Assembly (NCBI RefSeq): GCF_020511115.1
Contig: NZ_JAJAVH010000001.1
Location: 744,001-808,000 of the forward strand
DNA: 64,000 nucleotides
Origin: Luteimonas panaciterrae
GTDB lineage: Bacteria > Pseudomonadota > Gammaproteobacteria > Xanthomonadales > Xanthomonadaceae
Reading direction: 5' to 3'
Shown: positions 18,592 through 27,783 of the stretch, in pieces
Layout of the letters: each line of letters starts with the position of its first letter
How positions within the stretch are numbered: position 1 is the stretch's first letter
Position numbers and translations under genes: made by a program
The notes under the pieces: generated by a model
Seen by the model: the letters and a program-made list of their open reading frames with translations, nothing else
Databases searched by the model: none
What the model was told of the DNA's origin: nothing

Positions 18592-19476
18592 ATGAGCATC
18601 GATAAAAATCAGCGGCCGCTCGAGGCGGGGATCCATACCGACCTGTCCGGGCGCCTGACGTATCAGGGTTACCTGCGTCTGGATCGCTTGCTGACCGCGC
18701 AGCAGCCGCTGTCGAACCCGCCGCATCACGACGAGATGCTCTTCATCATCCAGCACCAGGTGTCGGAGCTGTGGTTGAAGCTGTTGATCCATGAACTGTC
18801 GACGGCGATCGAATGCCTGCGCAAGGACATGGTCTGGCAGTTCGGCAAGGTGGCCTCGCGCTGCAAGCAGGTGCTGCGGCAACTCACCGAGCAATGGTCG
18901 GTGCTGGAAACATTGACGCCGTCCGAGTACATGGAATTTCGCGACGTGCTCGGGCCTTCCTCGGGATTCCAGTCGTTGCAGTACCGCACCGTCGAATTCC
19001 TGATGGGCAACAAGAACGCGGGCATGCTGCGCGTGTTCAAGCACGATGAAGAGGCCGAGGCGGGATTGCGCACCGTGCTGGAAGCGCCCGGGTTGTACGA
19101 CGAATTCCTGCGCTACCTCGCGCGCTGGGGCCATGCCGTGCCGCAGCGTCATCTCGATCGCGACTGGAGCCAGCCGCACGTCGCCGATGCCGAACTGCTG
19201 CCGGTGTTCGAACGCATCTACGAGGACACCAATCGCTACTGGCGTGAATACGCGTTGTGCGAGGACATGGTGGATCTGGAGACGCAGTTCCAGCTGTGGC
19301 GCTTCCGCCACATGCGCACGGTGATGCGCATCATCGGCTTCAAGCGCGGCACCGGCGGTTCCAGCGGTGTCGGCTTCCTCAAGCAGGCGCTGGAGCTGAC
19401 GTTCTTCCCGGAACTGTTCGACGTGCGCACGACCATCGGCCCGGGGGCCGAATACGGAAAACCGGCGGACAAGTAG
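18592..19476 (+). CDS. kynA: Tryptophan 2,3-dioxygenase
   Basis: Haem enzyme opening the indole ring of L-tryptophan to N-formylkynurenine, the first step of the kynurenine route. 294 residues. The residues known from the Xanthomonas campestris enzyme fall at identical numbers: H55 in [12 protein letters not shown]113 and R117 in [10 protein letters not shown], haem ligand H240 in RFRHMRTVM, and T254 in [10 protein letters not shown] short GAAAGG precedes the ATG. No kynurenine formamidase or kynureninase gene lies in the window. Confidence 0.97.
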   Translation: MSIDKNQRPLEAGIHTDLSGRLTYQGYLRLDRLLTAQQPLSNPPHHDEMLFIIQHQVSELWLKLLIHELSTAIECLRKDMVWQFGKVASRCKQVLRQLTEQWSVLETLTPSEYMEFRDVLGPSSGFQSLQYRTVEFLMGNKNAGMLRVFKHDEEAEAGLRTVLEAPGLYDEFLRYLARWGHAVPQRHLDRDWSQPHVADAELLPVFERIYEDTNRYWREYALCEDMVDLETQFQLWRFRHMRTVMRIIGFKRGTGGSSGVGFLKQALELTFFPELFDVRTTIGPGAEYGKPADK

Positions 19477-19653
19477 TCCGCGGGGTTTGCGGGAATGCTA
19501 TACCGGACCCGGGAAAGGGGGCGCGCGCCTGGAATGCTGCAAAGCAGCATGAATCTCAGGGCGATCCTGGTTTGACGTGGCCTTCACGGTCGGACATCCT
19601 CCCGCGCGCCCCGTGCCGGGCGTCGCATTCCATTCACCGACAGGGGAGACCGC

Positions 19654-21249
19654 ATGAGCGGAGCCGCCACCACCCAAGTACCGGAAACGCCGATTCCGGA
19701 ATTCAAGCAGGTCATGGGCCATCCGCGTCCGCTGTGGATGTTGTTCATGACGGAATTCTGGGAACGCTTCGCGTTCTACGGCATTCGGTGGGCGTTGGTG
19801 CTGTACATGGTGGCGCAGTTCCATAATGGCGACCCTTCCGGTGAGGCACCGTCCAACCGTACCTACGGCGCGTATCTCGCACTGATCTACGCGGCGGCGA
19901 TTTTCGGTGGCTATGTCGCCGATCGCATCATCGGCTATCAACGTTCGATCCTGCTGGGCGCCGCGATCATGGCGGCTGGCCTGTTCATGATTTCGATCCC
20001 GGACCCGCTGGTGTTCGAGCTCGGCCTGGCCACGATCATCTGCGGGAACGGCCTGTTCAAGCCCAATATCTCGACCATGGTCGGCAAGCTGTACGCCGTC
20101 GGCGACGGCCGGCGCGACGCCGGATTCACGATCTTCTACATGGGCATCAACTTGGGCGGATTCCTCGCGCCCATCTTTACCGGCATCCTCGCCGACCAGA
20201 TCTTCGGCACGCCCGAGATGCCCGCCTACAAGGTGGTGTTCATCGCCTCGGGCATCGGCATGCTGATCAGCCTGATCTGGTTCTGGTTCGGCCGCCGCCA
20301 GTTGCAGATCATCGGCCGCCCGCCGGCCGACAGCCAGGACAAGCGCAAGGTTGTCTACGTGCTGATCGGCGCGCTGCTGTCGATTCCGGCGGCGTACTTC
20401 CTGCTGGCCATCAATGCGATCACCCTGGCCTGGGTGCTTGGCGTCATGTTCGTGGCCTTGTGCGCGATGCTGCTGGTCGAGGGCATCCGCGAAGGCGCGG
20501 TGCAGCGCGATCGCGCGATCGCCATGCTGATCATCTTCGTGTTCAACGTGCTGTTCTGGATGTTCTTCGAACAGGCTGGCAGTTCGTTCACCTTCCTTGC
20601 CGACAAGATCGTGGATCGCGACATCTTCGGTCCCGGCGGCTTCGTGTTCTCCAATGCCTGGTTCCAGTCGGTCAATTCGCTGGCCATCATCCTCATCGCG
20701 CCGATTCTTGCGGTGATCTGGGTGTGGATGGGCAAGCGCAACATCGAGCCTTCGATCTCGCGTAAGTTCAGCCTGGGCCTGACCTTCAACGGCTTGGCGT
20801 TTCTGTTGCTGGTAGTGGTGCTGACCCCGGTGGTGCTGACGCTGTCCGGCGCTCACGACATCCCGTGGTGGATGCAGTGGGCGACGAGCGTTTCCCCCTC
20901 CACGCCGTACGAGGCCGCGGCGGGGAAGATTCCGTTCTGGTCGCTGTTCATGGTCTATGTCATCCAGTCGGTCGGCGAGCTGTGTCTGTCGCCGATCGGG
21001 TTGTCGATGGTGACCAAGCTGGCGCCGGTGCGCCTGGTGGGCTTCGGGATGGGCGGATGGTTCCTGTCCACCGGTATTGGCAACAACCTGTCCGGCATTT
21101 TCGCCGGTGTGGTGAGCGGCGAGGGCGGCATGAGCCCGCTGACGGCGCTGACCGGCTACGGGTTCGGTTTCCTGGTGCTGCTCGCGGCCGGAGTGCTGCT
21201 GTTCCTAGTCGCGCCTTTGATCAGCAAGCTGATGCACGGTGTGAAGTAA
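19654..21249 (+). CDS. POT/PTR-family proton-dependent oligopeptide transporter
   Basis: 531 residues, major facilitator fold with about 12-14 transmembrane helices. The POT signature ExxERFxYY appears as 'EFWERFAFYG' near residues 32-41, and the second PTR motif as 'FTIFYMGINLGGFLAP'. It imports di- and tripeptides with protons across the inner membrane. The start ATG 19654 is preceded by AGGGGAGACCGC. The gene follows kynA by 177 bases that contain a 7-bp hairpin (ATGCTGC AAA GCAGCAT, 19534-19550), so it is probably a separate unit. Confidence 0.93.
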   Translation: MSGAATTQVPETPIPEFKQVMGHPRPLWMLFMTEFWERFAFYGIRWALVLYMVAQFHNGDPSGEAPSNRTYGAYLALIYAAAIFGGYVADRIIGYQRSILLGAAIMAAGLFMISIPDPLVFELGLATIICGNGLFKPNISTMVGKLYAVGDGRRDAGFTIFYMGINLGGFLAPIFTGILADQIFGTPEMPAYKVVFIASGIGMLISLIWFWFGRRQLQIIGRPPADSQDKRKVVYVLIGALLSIPAAYFLLAINAITLAWVLGVMFVALCAMLLVEGIREGAVQRDRAIAMLIIFVFNVLFWMFFEQAGSSFTFLADKIVDRDIFGPGGFVFSNAWFQSVNSLAIILIAPILAVIWVWMGKRNIEPSISRKFSLGLTFNGLAFLLLVVVLTPVVLTLSGAHDIPWWMQWATSVSPSTPYEAAAGKIPFWSLFMVYVIQSVGELCLSPIGLSMVTKLAPVRLVGFGMGGWFLSTGIGNNLSGIFAGVVSGEGGMSPLTALTGYGFGFLVLLAAGVLLFLVAPLISKLMHGVK

Positions 21250-21277
21250 GCGCGAGATGAAGTGAAACCTGTTTTTG

Positions 21278-21309
21278 CCCGTCATTCCTGCAACAGCAGA
21301 AATGACGGG
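21278..21309. terminator. Hairpin between convergent POT transporter and marR genes
   Basis: CCCGTCATT (21278-21286) pairs with AATGACGGG (21301-21309), extended inside by CTGC/GCAG around AACA. There is no T-run directly after it on either strand. The arms resemble the dispersed GTCATTCC/GGAATGAC element family, so it may be a repeat serving as a bidirectional terminator. Confidence 0.5.
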
Positions 21310-21332
21310 CGAAAGCCACAAGCTTGCCGGGC

Positions 21333-21854
21333 TCAGGGTTCGCCGCTTTCCAGCCGCGACAAGCCTTTCTGCAGCAGCTTGTCGATCACCGAATCCAATG
21401 CCTTGTGCTCCTCGTCGCTGAGGCATTCGAACAGACGGCGCTCGCAGTCCAGCGCCATCGGCACGACTTCGTCGTAAACGCCGTAGCCCGCCTCCGACAG
21501 TGTGAGCACCGAACGACGGCGGTCGTCGCCGTGAATCTCGCGCTGGATCAGGCCGCGTTCGAGCAGCTTGGCCACCGCGCGGCTCACCGCCACCTTGTCC
21601 ATCGCCGTGCGTTCGGCCACCTGGTTGGCTGACAGATCGGGATAGCGCCCAAGCACCGCCATCACCCGCCACTCGGTGATCGCCAGAGCGAAGCGGGCGG
21701 CATAGAGGTTGGCGATGGTCTGGCTGACCCGGTTCGACAGGATGCTCAGCCGATAGGGCAGGAAGCGCTCCAGCTCGAGGATCTGGTGCTGCTCTTGGCC
21801 GGGACGTTCCTGGGCGGCGTGCGCGAGGGGCGTGGAGTCGGGGGATGGGGGCAT
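21333..21854 (-). CDS. MarR-family regulator, probable repressor of tyrosine degradation genes
   Basis: 173 residues from ATG 21852-21854. The winged helix is 'FALAITEWRVMAVLGRYPDLSANQVAERTAMDKVAVSRAVAKLLERGLIQREIHGDDRRRSVLTLSEAG', with the DDRR wing of MarR proteins, flanked by dimerisation helices. It is divergent from hppD. The 160-bp space holds a perfect palindrome inside an hppD promoter, and a near-copy lies before fahA. Control of homogentisate-pathway genes with release by a pathway intermediate is inferred from this context. MarR-type regulators of this pathway are known in principle in proteobacteria; I cannot assign a name here. Confidence 0.85.
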   Translation of the reverse strand: MPPSPDSTPLAHAAQERPGQEQHQILELERFLPYRLSILSNRVSQTIANLYAARFALAITEWRVMAVLGRYPDLSANQVAERTAMDKVAVSRAVAKLLERGLIQREIHGDDRRRSVLTLSEAGYGVYDEVVPMALDCERRLFECLSDEEHKALDSVIDKLLQKGLSRLESGEP

Positions 21855-21867
21855 GCTGCGCTGCACC

Positions 21868-21896
21868 TTGCAATTGGTTTCAGTTGAAACTATAAA
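21868..21896 (+). promoter_or_regulatory. hppD promoter with MarR operator in the spacer
   Basis: A sigma-70-like promoter TTGCAA (21868-21873), 17-nt spacer, TATAAA (21891-21896) points at hppD. The spacer contains a perfect 6-2-6 palindrome GTTTCAGTTGAAAC (21877-21890). Binding there would block RNA polymerase and also sits upstream of the divergent marR gene. Confidence 0.75.
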
Positions 21897-22015
21897 TGAG
21901 GGCAGGCCGCTTGCGCGGTACTGCCGCGCGGTCTGCACGAATGCCCGGCGTGCTTCGCCGGGCAATGCGTCACAAGTCCGCACTATCTTCGATTCTATAG
22001 CCGAGATCACCCGTC

Positions 22016-23125
22016 ATGAGCGCGCAACAGACACCCCAGGCCACGCAGCCGGGCATGCAGGTCACCACATTCGACAACCCGATGGGGATCGACGGCTTCG
22101 AGTTCGTCGAGTTCGCCGCGCCCGCCGGACAGGGCGCGCTGCTGCACGACTATTTCCGCAAGCTCGGCTTCACCCAGGTGGCACGGCACAAGACCCGCCC
22201 GATCAGCACCTACCGGCAGGGTGACTGCACCTTCCTTATCAACGAGGACCCGGATTCGTTCGCCGCTGACTTCGCCGCCAAGCACGGCCCGAGCGCGTGC
22301 GGCTTTGCCATCCGCGTCAACAAGCTGGCCGAATGGGCACGCGTGCAGGCGCTGAAGAACGGCGCCGAGCAGATCGGCGAGCGCGAACTGACCAAGGCGG
22401 TGGCCGCGCCGGTGATCAAGGGTATCGGTGACTGCATGCTTTACATCGTCGACCGCTACGACGAGCAGGGCACCATCCACGATCCGGACTACGAATACCT
22501 CCCCGGCGTGGACAAGATGCCGAAGGGCTTCGGCCTGACCTTCATCGACCACCTCACCCACAACCTGTATCCGGGCAACATGGCGAAGTGGGCGGATTAT
22601 TACGAGCGCCTGTTCAACTTCCGCGAGATCCGCTATTTCGACATCAAGGGCGCCAAGACCGGCCTGGTGTCGAAGGCGATGACCGCGCCCGACGGCATGG
22701 TGCGCATCCCGCTGAACGAGTCGTCCGATCCGAAGTCGCAGATCAACGAATACCTCAACGCCTATCATGGCGAGGGCATCCAGCACATCGCCTGCTTCAC
22801 CGACGACATCTATTCGACGGTGGAAGCGATGCGCGCGGCCGGCATCGAATTCCTGGACACGCCGGACACCTATTTCGAGGTGATCGAGCAGCGCATTCCG
22901 AACCACAACGAGGACGTGGCGCGGCTTGCCAAGAACAAGATCCTCATCGACGCCGATCCGGAAACCAAGCAGCGCAAGCTGCTGCAGATCTTCACCCAGA
23001 ACGCGATCGGCCCGATCTTCTTCGAGATCATCCAGCGCAAGGGCAACGAAGGGTTCGGCGAAGGCAACTTCCAGGCGTTGTTCGAGAGCATCGAGCGCGA
23101 CCAGATGAAGCGCGGCGTGCTCTGA
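22016..23125 (+). CDS. hppD: 4-hydroxyphenylpyruvate dioxygenase
   Basis: Non-haem iron enzyme converting 4-hydroxyphenylpyruvate to homogentisate, the entry step of tyrosine breakdown. 369 residues with two VOC-type halves. The iron ligands are H179 (FIDHLTHN), H257 (IQHIACFT) and E337 (FFEIIQRKG). The C-terminal 'GNEGFGEGNFQALFESIE' is the family's conserved gate helix. The leader is long (about 120 nt from the predicted promoter). hmgA follows 149 bases later, probably in the same transcript. Confidence 0.97.
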   Translation: MSAQQTPQATQPGMQVTTFDNPMGIDGFEFVEFAAPAGQGALLHDYFRKLGFTQVARHKTRPISTYRQGDCTFLINEDPDSFAADFAAKHGPSACGFAIRVNKLAEWARVQALKNGAEQIGERELTKAVAAPVIKGIGDCMLYIVDRYDEQGTIHDPDYEYLPGVDKMPKGFGLTFIDHLTHNLYPGNMAKWADYYERLFNFREIRYFDIKGAKTGLVSKAMTAPDGMVRIPLNESSDPKSQINEYLNAYHGEGIQHIACFTDDIYSTVEAMRAAGIEFLDTPDTYFEVIEQRIPNHNEDVARLAKNKILIDADPETKQRKLLQIFTQNAIGPIFFEIIQRKGNEGFGEGNFQALFESIERDQMKRGVL

Positions 23126-23274
23126 GGCACGCCGCCCGCTCCCTGTTCAGGGCCGCTGCAACGATCTGTTGAAATCGGAGTCCGGCCACGACTGGCGCGA
23201 TCTGAATTAAGGTGGCGCCGGCGCTATTTCATCCCGATGCGATTCCGAAGGAATGGCATCCAGGAGTCAGAACC

Positions 23275-24582
23275 ATGCAATCGAACGGCTATCAATCCGG
23301 CTTCGGCAACGAGTTCGCCACCGAGGCCGTGCCCGGTGCGCTGCCGCAAGGACAGAACTCGCCGCAGAAGGTGGCACACGGCCTGTACGCAGAGCATCTG
23401 TCCGGCACCGCGTTCACCGCGCCGCGTGGGCAGAATCGCCGCAGCTGGCTGTATCGCATCCGGCCCGCGGTGATGCATGGCCGGTTCGCCGCCTACAAGT
23501 CCGCGACGGGCGATGCATTCCACAACGAATTCGAAGAGGGCCCGGTTCCTCCCGACCAGCTGCGCTGGAATCCGTTGCCGCCGCCTGAAGCGCAAGGCGT
23601 GGATTTCGTGGATGGCCTCTACACGATGGCCGGTAACGGCTCGGCCGCCGCGCAACACGGCATCGGCATTCATTTGTACGCGGCGAATGCTTCGATGCGC
23701 GGCCGTTTCTTCTACGATGCCGACGGCGAACTGCTGATCGTCCCGCAACAGGGCCGGCTGCACATCGCCACCGAGTTCGGTGTGCTGGACGTCGAGCCGC
23801 AGGAGATCGCGGTGATCCCGCGCGGCATCCGCTTCCGCGTCGAACTGCCGGACGGCGCTTCGCGTGGCTACGTATGCGAGAACTTCGGCGCGCTGCTGCG
23901 CCTGCCCGATCTCGGGCCGATCGGCAGCAATGGCCTTGCCAATCCACGCGATTTCCTCACGCCGAATGCCGCCTACGAAGATGAAGAGGGCGAGTTCGAA
24001 CTGATCGCCAAATTCCAGGGCCATCTGTGGCGCGCGCCCATCAACCATTCACCGCTGGACGTGGTCGCCTGGCACGGCAACTACGCGCCGTACAAGTACG
24101 ATCTGCGCCGCTTCAACACGATCGGTTCGATCAGCTACGACCATCCCGATCCCAGCATCTTCACGGTGCTGACCTCGCCGAGCGACACGCACGGCACCGC
24201 CAATATCGATTTCGTGATCTTCCCGCCGCGCTGGCTGGTGATGCAGCACACGTTCCGGCCGCCGTGGTTCCATCGCAACATCGCCAGCGAATTCATGGGG
24301 CTGGTGCATGGCGCCTACGACGCCAAGGCGGAAGGTTTCGTGCCGGGTGGCGCCTCGCTGCACAACAGCATGAGTGGGCACGGGCCGGACGCGGAGACTT
24401 TCGACAAGGCATCCAATGCCGATTTGTCGAAGCCGCATGTGATCACCGACACCATGGCTTTCATGTTCGAGACGCGCGCGGTGATCCGCCCGACAAGGCA
24501 AGCGCTGGAAGCGGCGCATCGGCAGCGCGATTACCAGGATTGCTGGACCGGGCTGCGCAAGCATTTCTCGCCGCCGGCCTAA
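23275..24582 (+). CDS. hmgA: Homogentisate 1,2-dioxygenase
   Basis: Opens the ring of homogentisate to give maleylacetoacetate. 435 residues from ATG 23275 (AGGAG eight bases upstream). Compared with the human enzyme numbering I know, the catalytic His is H290 ([14 protein letters not shown]). The iron ligands are H333 (WFHRN), E339 (ASEFMGL) and H369 (GHGPD). The product is handled by MaiA and FahA, encoded about 39 kb away at 61.8-63.5 kb. Confidence 0.97.
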   Translation: MQSNGYQSGFGNEFATEAVPGALPQGQNSPQKVAHGLYAEHLSGTAFTAPRGQNRRSWLYRIRPAVMHGRFAAYKSATGDAFHNEFEEGPVPPDQLRWNPLPPPEAQGVDFVDGLYTMAGNGSAAAQHGIGIHLYAANASMRGRFFYDADGELLIVPQQGRLHIATEFGVLDVEPQEIAVIPRGIRFRVELPDGASRGYVCENFGALLRLPDLGPIGSNGLANPRDFLTPNAAYEDEEGEFELIAKFQGHLWRAPINHSPLDVVAWHGNYAPYKYDLRRFNTIGSISYDHPDPSIFTVLTSPSDTHGTANIDFVIFPPRWLVMQHTFRPPWFHRNIASEFMGLVHGAYDAKAEGFVPGGASLHNSMSGHGPDAETFDKASNADLSKPHVITDTMAFMFETRAVIRPTRQALEAAHRQRDYQDCWTGLRKHFSPPA

Positions 24583-24618
24583 TTGCCGGCCTAACTGTTG
24601 CCGGCCGAATCGCGCGGC

Positions 24619-25164
24619 TCAGACGCGCGCGGATTCGCTCGCGGGCGCGGGTGTGCCGAAGGCGTCGAGTTCGATCTTGTATTGCTCCGGCAGAATTTCG
24701 CTGAGCCGTTCCGCCACGCGGCGGCTGTAGCTCGGACTGGCCACCATGCGGATGTGGCGCAGTGCGTGGAACAGGTGCAGCGCCAGTTCCTCATGGTCGC
24801 GGCAGGCGCGAAGCGCGGTGGCGATCGCGGTCGCGTCCTCGCCGCGTTGCAACTGCAGCATGTCGAACATGTACACCTTGGCGGCGGCCAGCGAGCGGCG
24901 CGACGCGGGTACCGCTGTCGTCGCGACGGCGTGTGGTTGCGCGGCGGGCATGACCGGCGCGATGGCCGCATCGCCGTCGACCAGGTAGCCATCGCGCAGC
25001 AGCCGTGGCATGGCGGTGTGCACCGAGGCGCCGAGCAATACCGCAAGCGCGCCCGCATCGCGCACACCGTCGCTGAGAATCAGGATACGGCGCTCCAGCG
25101 CATTGAGATCGCTGGGTCGGTCGCGCAGGGCGCTGCGCGCTTTCTCGGTCTTGCTGGGGCGCAT
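24619..25164 (-). CDS. Conserved hypothetical protein with N-terminal helix-turn-helix-like region
   Basis: 181 residues. The N-terminal third (LNALERRILILSDGVRDAGALAVLLGASVHTAMPRLLRDGYL) looks like a winged-helix domain with a recognition helix. The middle is Ala/Pro-rich, and the C-terminal part (RRSLAAAKVYMFDMLQLQRGEDATAIATALRAC... LFHALRHIRMVASPSYSRRVAERL) is helical. No signal peptide. It could be a regulator or an adaptor. Three 14-bp tandem repeats lie about 50 bp upstream of its start. Confidence 0.6.
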   Translation of the reverse strand: MRPSKTEKARSALRDRPSDLNALERRILILSDGVRDAGALAVLLGASVHTAMPRLLRDGYLVDGDAAIAPVMPAAQPHAVATTAVPASRRSLAAAKVYMFDMLQLQRGEDATAIATALRACRDHEELALHLFHALRHIRMVASPSYSRRVAERLSEILPEQYKIELDAFGTPAPASESARV

Positions 25165-25214
25165 CGCGGCGGACTCGGTGAGGCCGCAAATCTAGGCGCC
25201 GCGTATGAAGCCGA

Positions 25215-25256
25215 CATGACAGCGGGCTCATGACAGTGTGCTCGTGACAGCGTGGT
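25215..25256. repeat. Three tandem 14-bp repeats
   Basis: Units at 25215-25228, 25229-25242 and 25243-25256 follow the pattern cRTGACAGyGkGst. They sit in the 136-bp space upstream of the 24619-25164 gene. Confidence 0.6.
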
Positions 25257-25300
25257 GCCACCGCCATGTCCGTGACCGCGATGAGTGATTTGGAATCTTT

Positions 25301-25936
25301 TCAGCGCGAAACGCCGTCCGAGTAGGGCAGCTTGTCCGGCAGTTTCTCGCGCAGCACGAACCCCCAGAGGGCATTGGCCGTGCCCGGGTAGAGATTCACC
25401 GCCACCGAGCGGCCATCGGCGGAGACCCAGCGCCAGGCCAGCGGCGTGTTCTCATCGATGTTGAAATAGAAATTCTGATGCGAGCCGCCGCGATAGTTGC
25501 CGTAGACGCCGGCGACGATGCCGGATTTGATCCGGACGGAGCTGCCGCCGTTCGCCAGCGGCAACGACTGGCCGGGGATGTAGTCGTTCACCTTGCTCGC
25601 GTAGTTCGCCAGCAGGTATTGGCGCGAGGCCGCGCCGGTATCGTTGAAGCCGGGGCTCGTGCAGCCGGGCGTGGTGCTGCCGCCGGCGATGGTCCACGCC
25701 GTCTCGACCCAGCCGCAGCCCTGGAAGTTGCCGCCGGCATAACCGTAGGCGTAGTCGCCGGAGGTCTGCTGGCGATAGAAGCCGGCATTGCGATACAGCG
25801 TGCCGACGAAGAAGCCTTGCGGGTTCATACGGACGTAGAGGCTGTCCGCGTTCACCTGCCGATTCTCGGCCAGGGCATGAGGAAGCGGTTCGAAGACGAA
25901 GAACAGAGCGATCGCCAGGGCTGCGAACTTTTTCAT
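25301..25936 (-). CDS. Secreted hypothetical protein
   Basis: 211 residues with a cleavable signal (MKKFAALAIALFFVFEPLPHALA). The mature part starts 'ENRQVNADSLYVRMNPQGFFVGTLYRNAGFYRQQT', resembling a short SH3b-like wall-binding segment. It continues with a Gly/Tyr-rich region containing three Cys residues (CGW, PGC) and ends 'ALWGFVLREKLPDKLPYSDG'. It may be an exported cell-wall-associated protein, since the pattern is like actinobacterial secreted proteins of unknown role. No family assignment. Confidence 0.6.
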   Translation of the reverse strand: MKKFAALAIALFFVFEPLPHALAENRQVNADSLYVRMNPQGFFVGTLYRNAGFYRQQTSGDYAYGYAGGNFQGCGWVETAWTIAGGSTTPGCTSPGFNDTGAASRQYLLANYASKVNDYIPGQSLPLANGGSSVRIKSGIVAGVYGNYRGGSHQNFYFNIDENTPLAWRWVSADGRSVAVNLYPGTANALWGFVLREKLPDKLPYSDGVSR

Positions 25937-26077
25937 GACGGAATCCCGATTGGATAGAGCGCGGATTGGATGAGGCGCGGATGGAGGCAGCGGCGGCGAT
26001 TGTCCTCGCGAGGGGCGTTTGCGTGGCGTTAATGCCGCATGGCAAACGCTATCGGTTCATCCGCATGGAGCCAGGGC

Positions 26078-26743
26078 ATGTCATCGCTTCGCATCAAGAC
26101 ACCGCGCCTTAAAACATTACTCCCCGTCATCACCGTGCTTGCGCTGGCGGCTTGCGACCGCGCACCGGCACCCGGGCAGACGGCGCCGAACGCAACGCCC
26201 GCGCAGGGCCAGCTGGACCAGCCGGCCGAGGACGTGCCACCCGCCACGGCGCCGGCGGAGGAGGCCAAGCCGGCCGCAGAACCTCAGCAAGGCTCCGACC
26301 TCGCCTTGGCGCACATGGATGGATATGGCGACATGCGCTTCGGCATGACGGTCGATGAATTCAAGAAGGCCTGGGGCGGCGAACTCAAGGGCGAGACATC
26401 CTCGGAGTGCTTCTACCTGACGCCGAAGTGGGTCAAGGTGCCTTCGGATTTCGCCTTCATGTTCGAGGGCGGCAAGTTCGTGCGCTACGACGTCGGCAAC
26501 GACAAGGAAACCGCGCCGGGCGGCGGCAAGCGCGGTATGGGCGCCGAGGAGATCGTCAAGCTGTATGCCGGGCGTGTCGAGGAGACGCCGCACAAATACG
26601 TCGAGGGCGGGAAATATCTCGGCATCCGCGACGACAAGGGCGGGAAGGGCAAGCTGGTGTTCGTGGTCGATGCGAACGGCAAGGTCGTGGACTGGCGCGT
26701 GGGCGTGCCGCCGCAGGCCGATTACGTCGAGGGCTGTTCCTGA
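26078..26743 (+). CDS. Putative lipoprotein
   Basis: 221 residues starting MSSLRIKTPRLKTLL, with GGAG seven bases upstream. The lipobox is 'VLALAAC', followed by a Pro/Ala/Gln-rich linker to about residue 75. The folded domain starts 'AHMDGYGDMRFGMTVDEFKKAWGGELKG' (the 'RFGMT..E..KAWG' pattern of small periplasmic domains of unknown function) and includes 'SSECFYLTPKWVKVPSDFAFMFEGGKFVRYDV'. Probably anchored in the outer or inner membrane facing the periplasm. Confidence 0.7.
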   Translation: MSSLRIKTPRLKTLLPVITVLALAACDRAPAPGQTAPNATPAQGQLDQPAEDVPPATAPAEEAKPAAEPQQGSDLALAHMDGYGDMRFGMTVDEFKKAWGGELKGETSSECFYLTPKWVKVPSDFAFMFEGGKFVRYDVGNDKETAPGGGKRGMGAEEIVKLYAGRVEETPHKYVEGGKYLGIRDDKGGKGKLVFVVDANGKVVDWRVGVPPQADYVEGCS

Positions 26744-26832
26744 CGGCGTCGAAATCGATGCGGGAATCGATGTTTTCGCGCGCATGACGGCCAACGGCTA
26801 GAATCCCCTCGATCCTTGGGGAGACGCGCGCC

Positions 26833-27783
26833 ATGTTCGAAGCCATCGGTTTCTTCCTGCTCGGTCTGGTTTTGCTCGCGCTCGGTGGCGATGCCATCGT
26901 CAAGGGCGCTTCCGGCCTGGCGCGACGGCTGGGCGCATCGCCGTTCGCGGCCGGGCTGCTGCTGGTGGCCTTCGGCACCTCGCTGCCGGAGCTGGCCGTC
27001 AACGCACGCGCGCTGGTCACCGGCAGCCAGGCGCTGGCGCTGGGCAACGCGGTGGGCAGCAATATCGTCAACATCGGGCTGACGCTCGGCGCCGCCGCGC
27101 TGGCCGCGCCGCTGCTGATCCGCTGGCGCGCGCTGGTGCCCTTGCTGGTGTGCCTGCTGCTGGCGACCGTGGCGGTGATCGTCGCCGGCCTGGACGGCGT
27201 GCTCGGCCGGTTGGAAGGCATCGTGCTGCTGGTCGTCTTCGTGGCGGTGGTGGCGTTCGCGCTGATGCGCACCCGTGGCGAGAAACCGGAGCTGCAGGAT
27301 GCGATCGCCGCCTTCGCGCACAGCAATGCCGGGCTCGCGCTGAACCTGCTGCGTGTGGTCATCGCCATCGCGCTGCTGTACTTCGGCGCGCGCTGGGTCG
27401 TGCAGAGCGCGCCCGTGATCGGGCTCGCGTTGGGCATGGAGCCGCTGGTGACGGGCCTGCTGGTGGTCGCGATCGGTACCGCGTTGCCGGAAATGGCCGC
27501 GGCCGTCGCCGCCGCGCGACGCGGGCAGGGTGATCTGGTCGCCGGCCACGTCATCGGCTCCAGCCTCTTCAATCTCCTGGTCGTGCTGGGCGGCATGGCG
27601 GCCGTGCGCGACGTGCCGGTGCCGGCCTCGTTCGTGCATCTCGAATTGCCGGCGGCGCTGGTGTTCGCGTTGATGCTGGTACCGATCCTGCGCGGCGACC
27701 ATCGCGTGAGCCGGACCGAAGGTGTGGTGCTGCTGCTCGCCTTCATCGCCTGGGTAGCGTTCGAAATCGTGTTGACGCATTGA
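26833..27783 (+). CDS. Calcium/sodium antiporter of the CaCA family (YrbG-like)
   Basis: 316 residues, about 10 membrane spans. The two inverted alpha-repeats that form the ion path are clear: 'FGTSLPELAVNARALVTGS...GNAVGSNIVNIGL' and 'IGTALPEMAAAVAAARRGQGDLVAGHVIGSSLFNLL'. This family exchanges Ca2+ (or K+) for Na+ or H+. The stop shares a base with the next gene's ATG (TGATG), so it is translationally coupled to nhaD. First of three cation antiporters in a row. Confidence 0.92.
   Translation: MFEAIGFFLLGLVLLALGGDAIVKGASGLARRLGASPFAAGLLLVAFGTSLPELAVNARALVTGSQALALGNAVGSNIVNIGLTLGAAALAAPLLIRWRALVPLLVCLLLATVAVIVAGLDGVLGRLEGIVLLVVFVAVVAFALMRTRGEKPELQDAIAAFAHSNAGLALNLLRVVIAIALLYFGARWVVQSAPVIGLALGMEPLVTGLLVVAIGTALPEMAAAVAAARRGQGDLVAGHVIGSSLFNLLVVLGGMAAVRDVPVPASFVHLELPAALVFALMLVPILRGDHRVSRTEGVVLLLAFIAWVAFEIVLTH

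Noticed and set aside
23162-23175. Possible MarR half-site before hmgA (CGATCTGTTGAAAT)
   Set aside because: Only 9 of 14 positions match the hppD operator and the palindrome is broken; hmgA is probably expressed from the hppD promoter.
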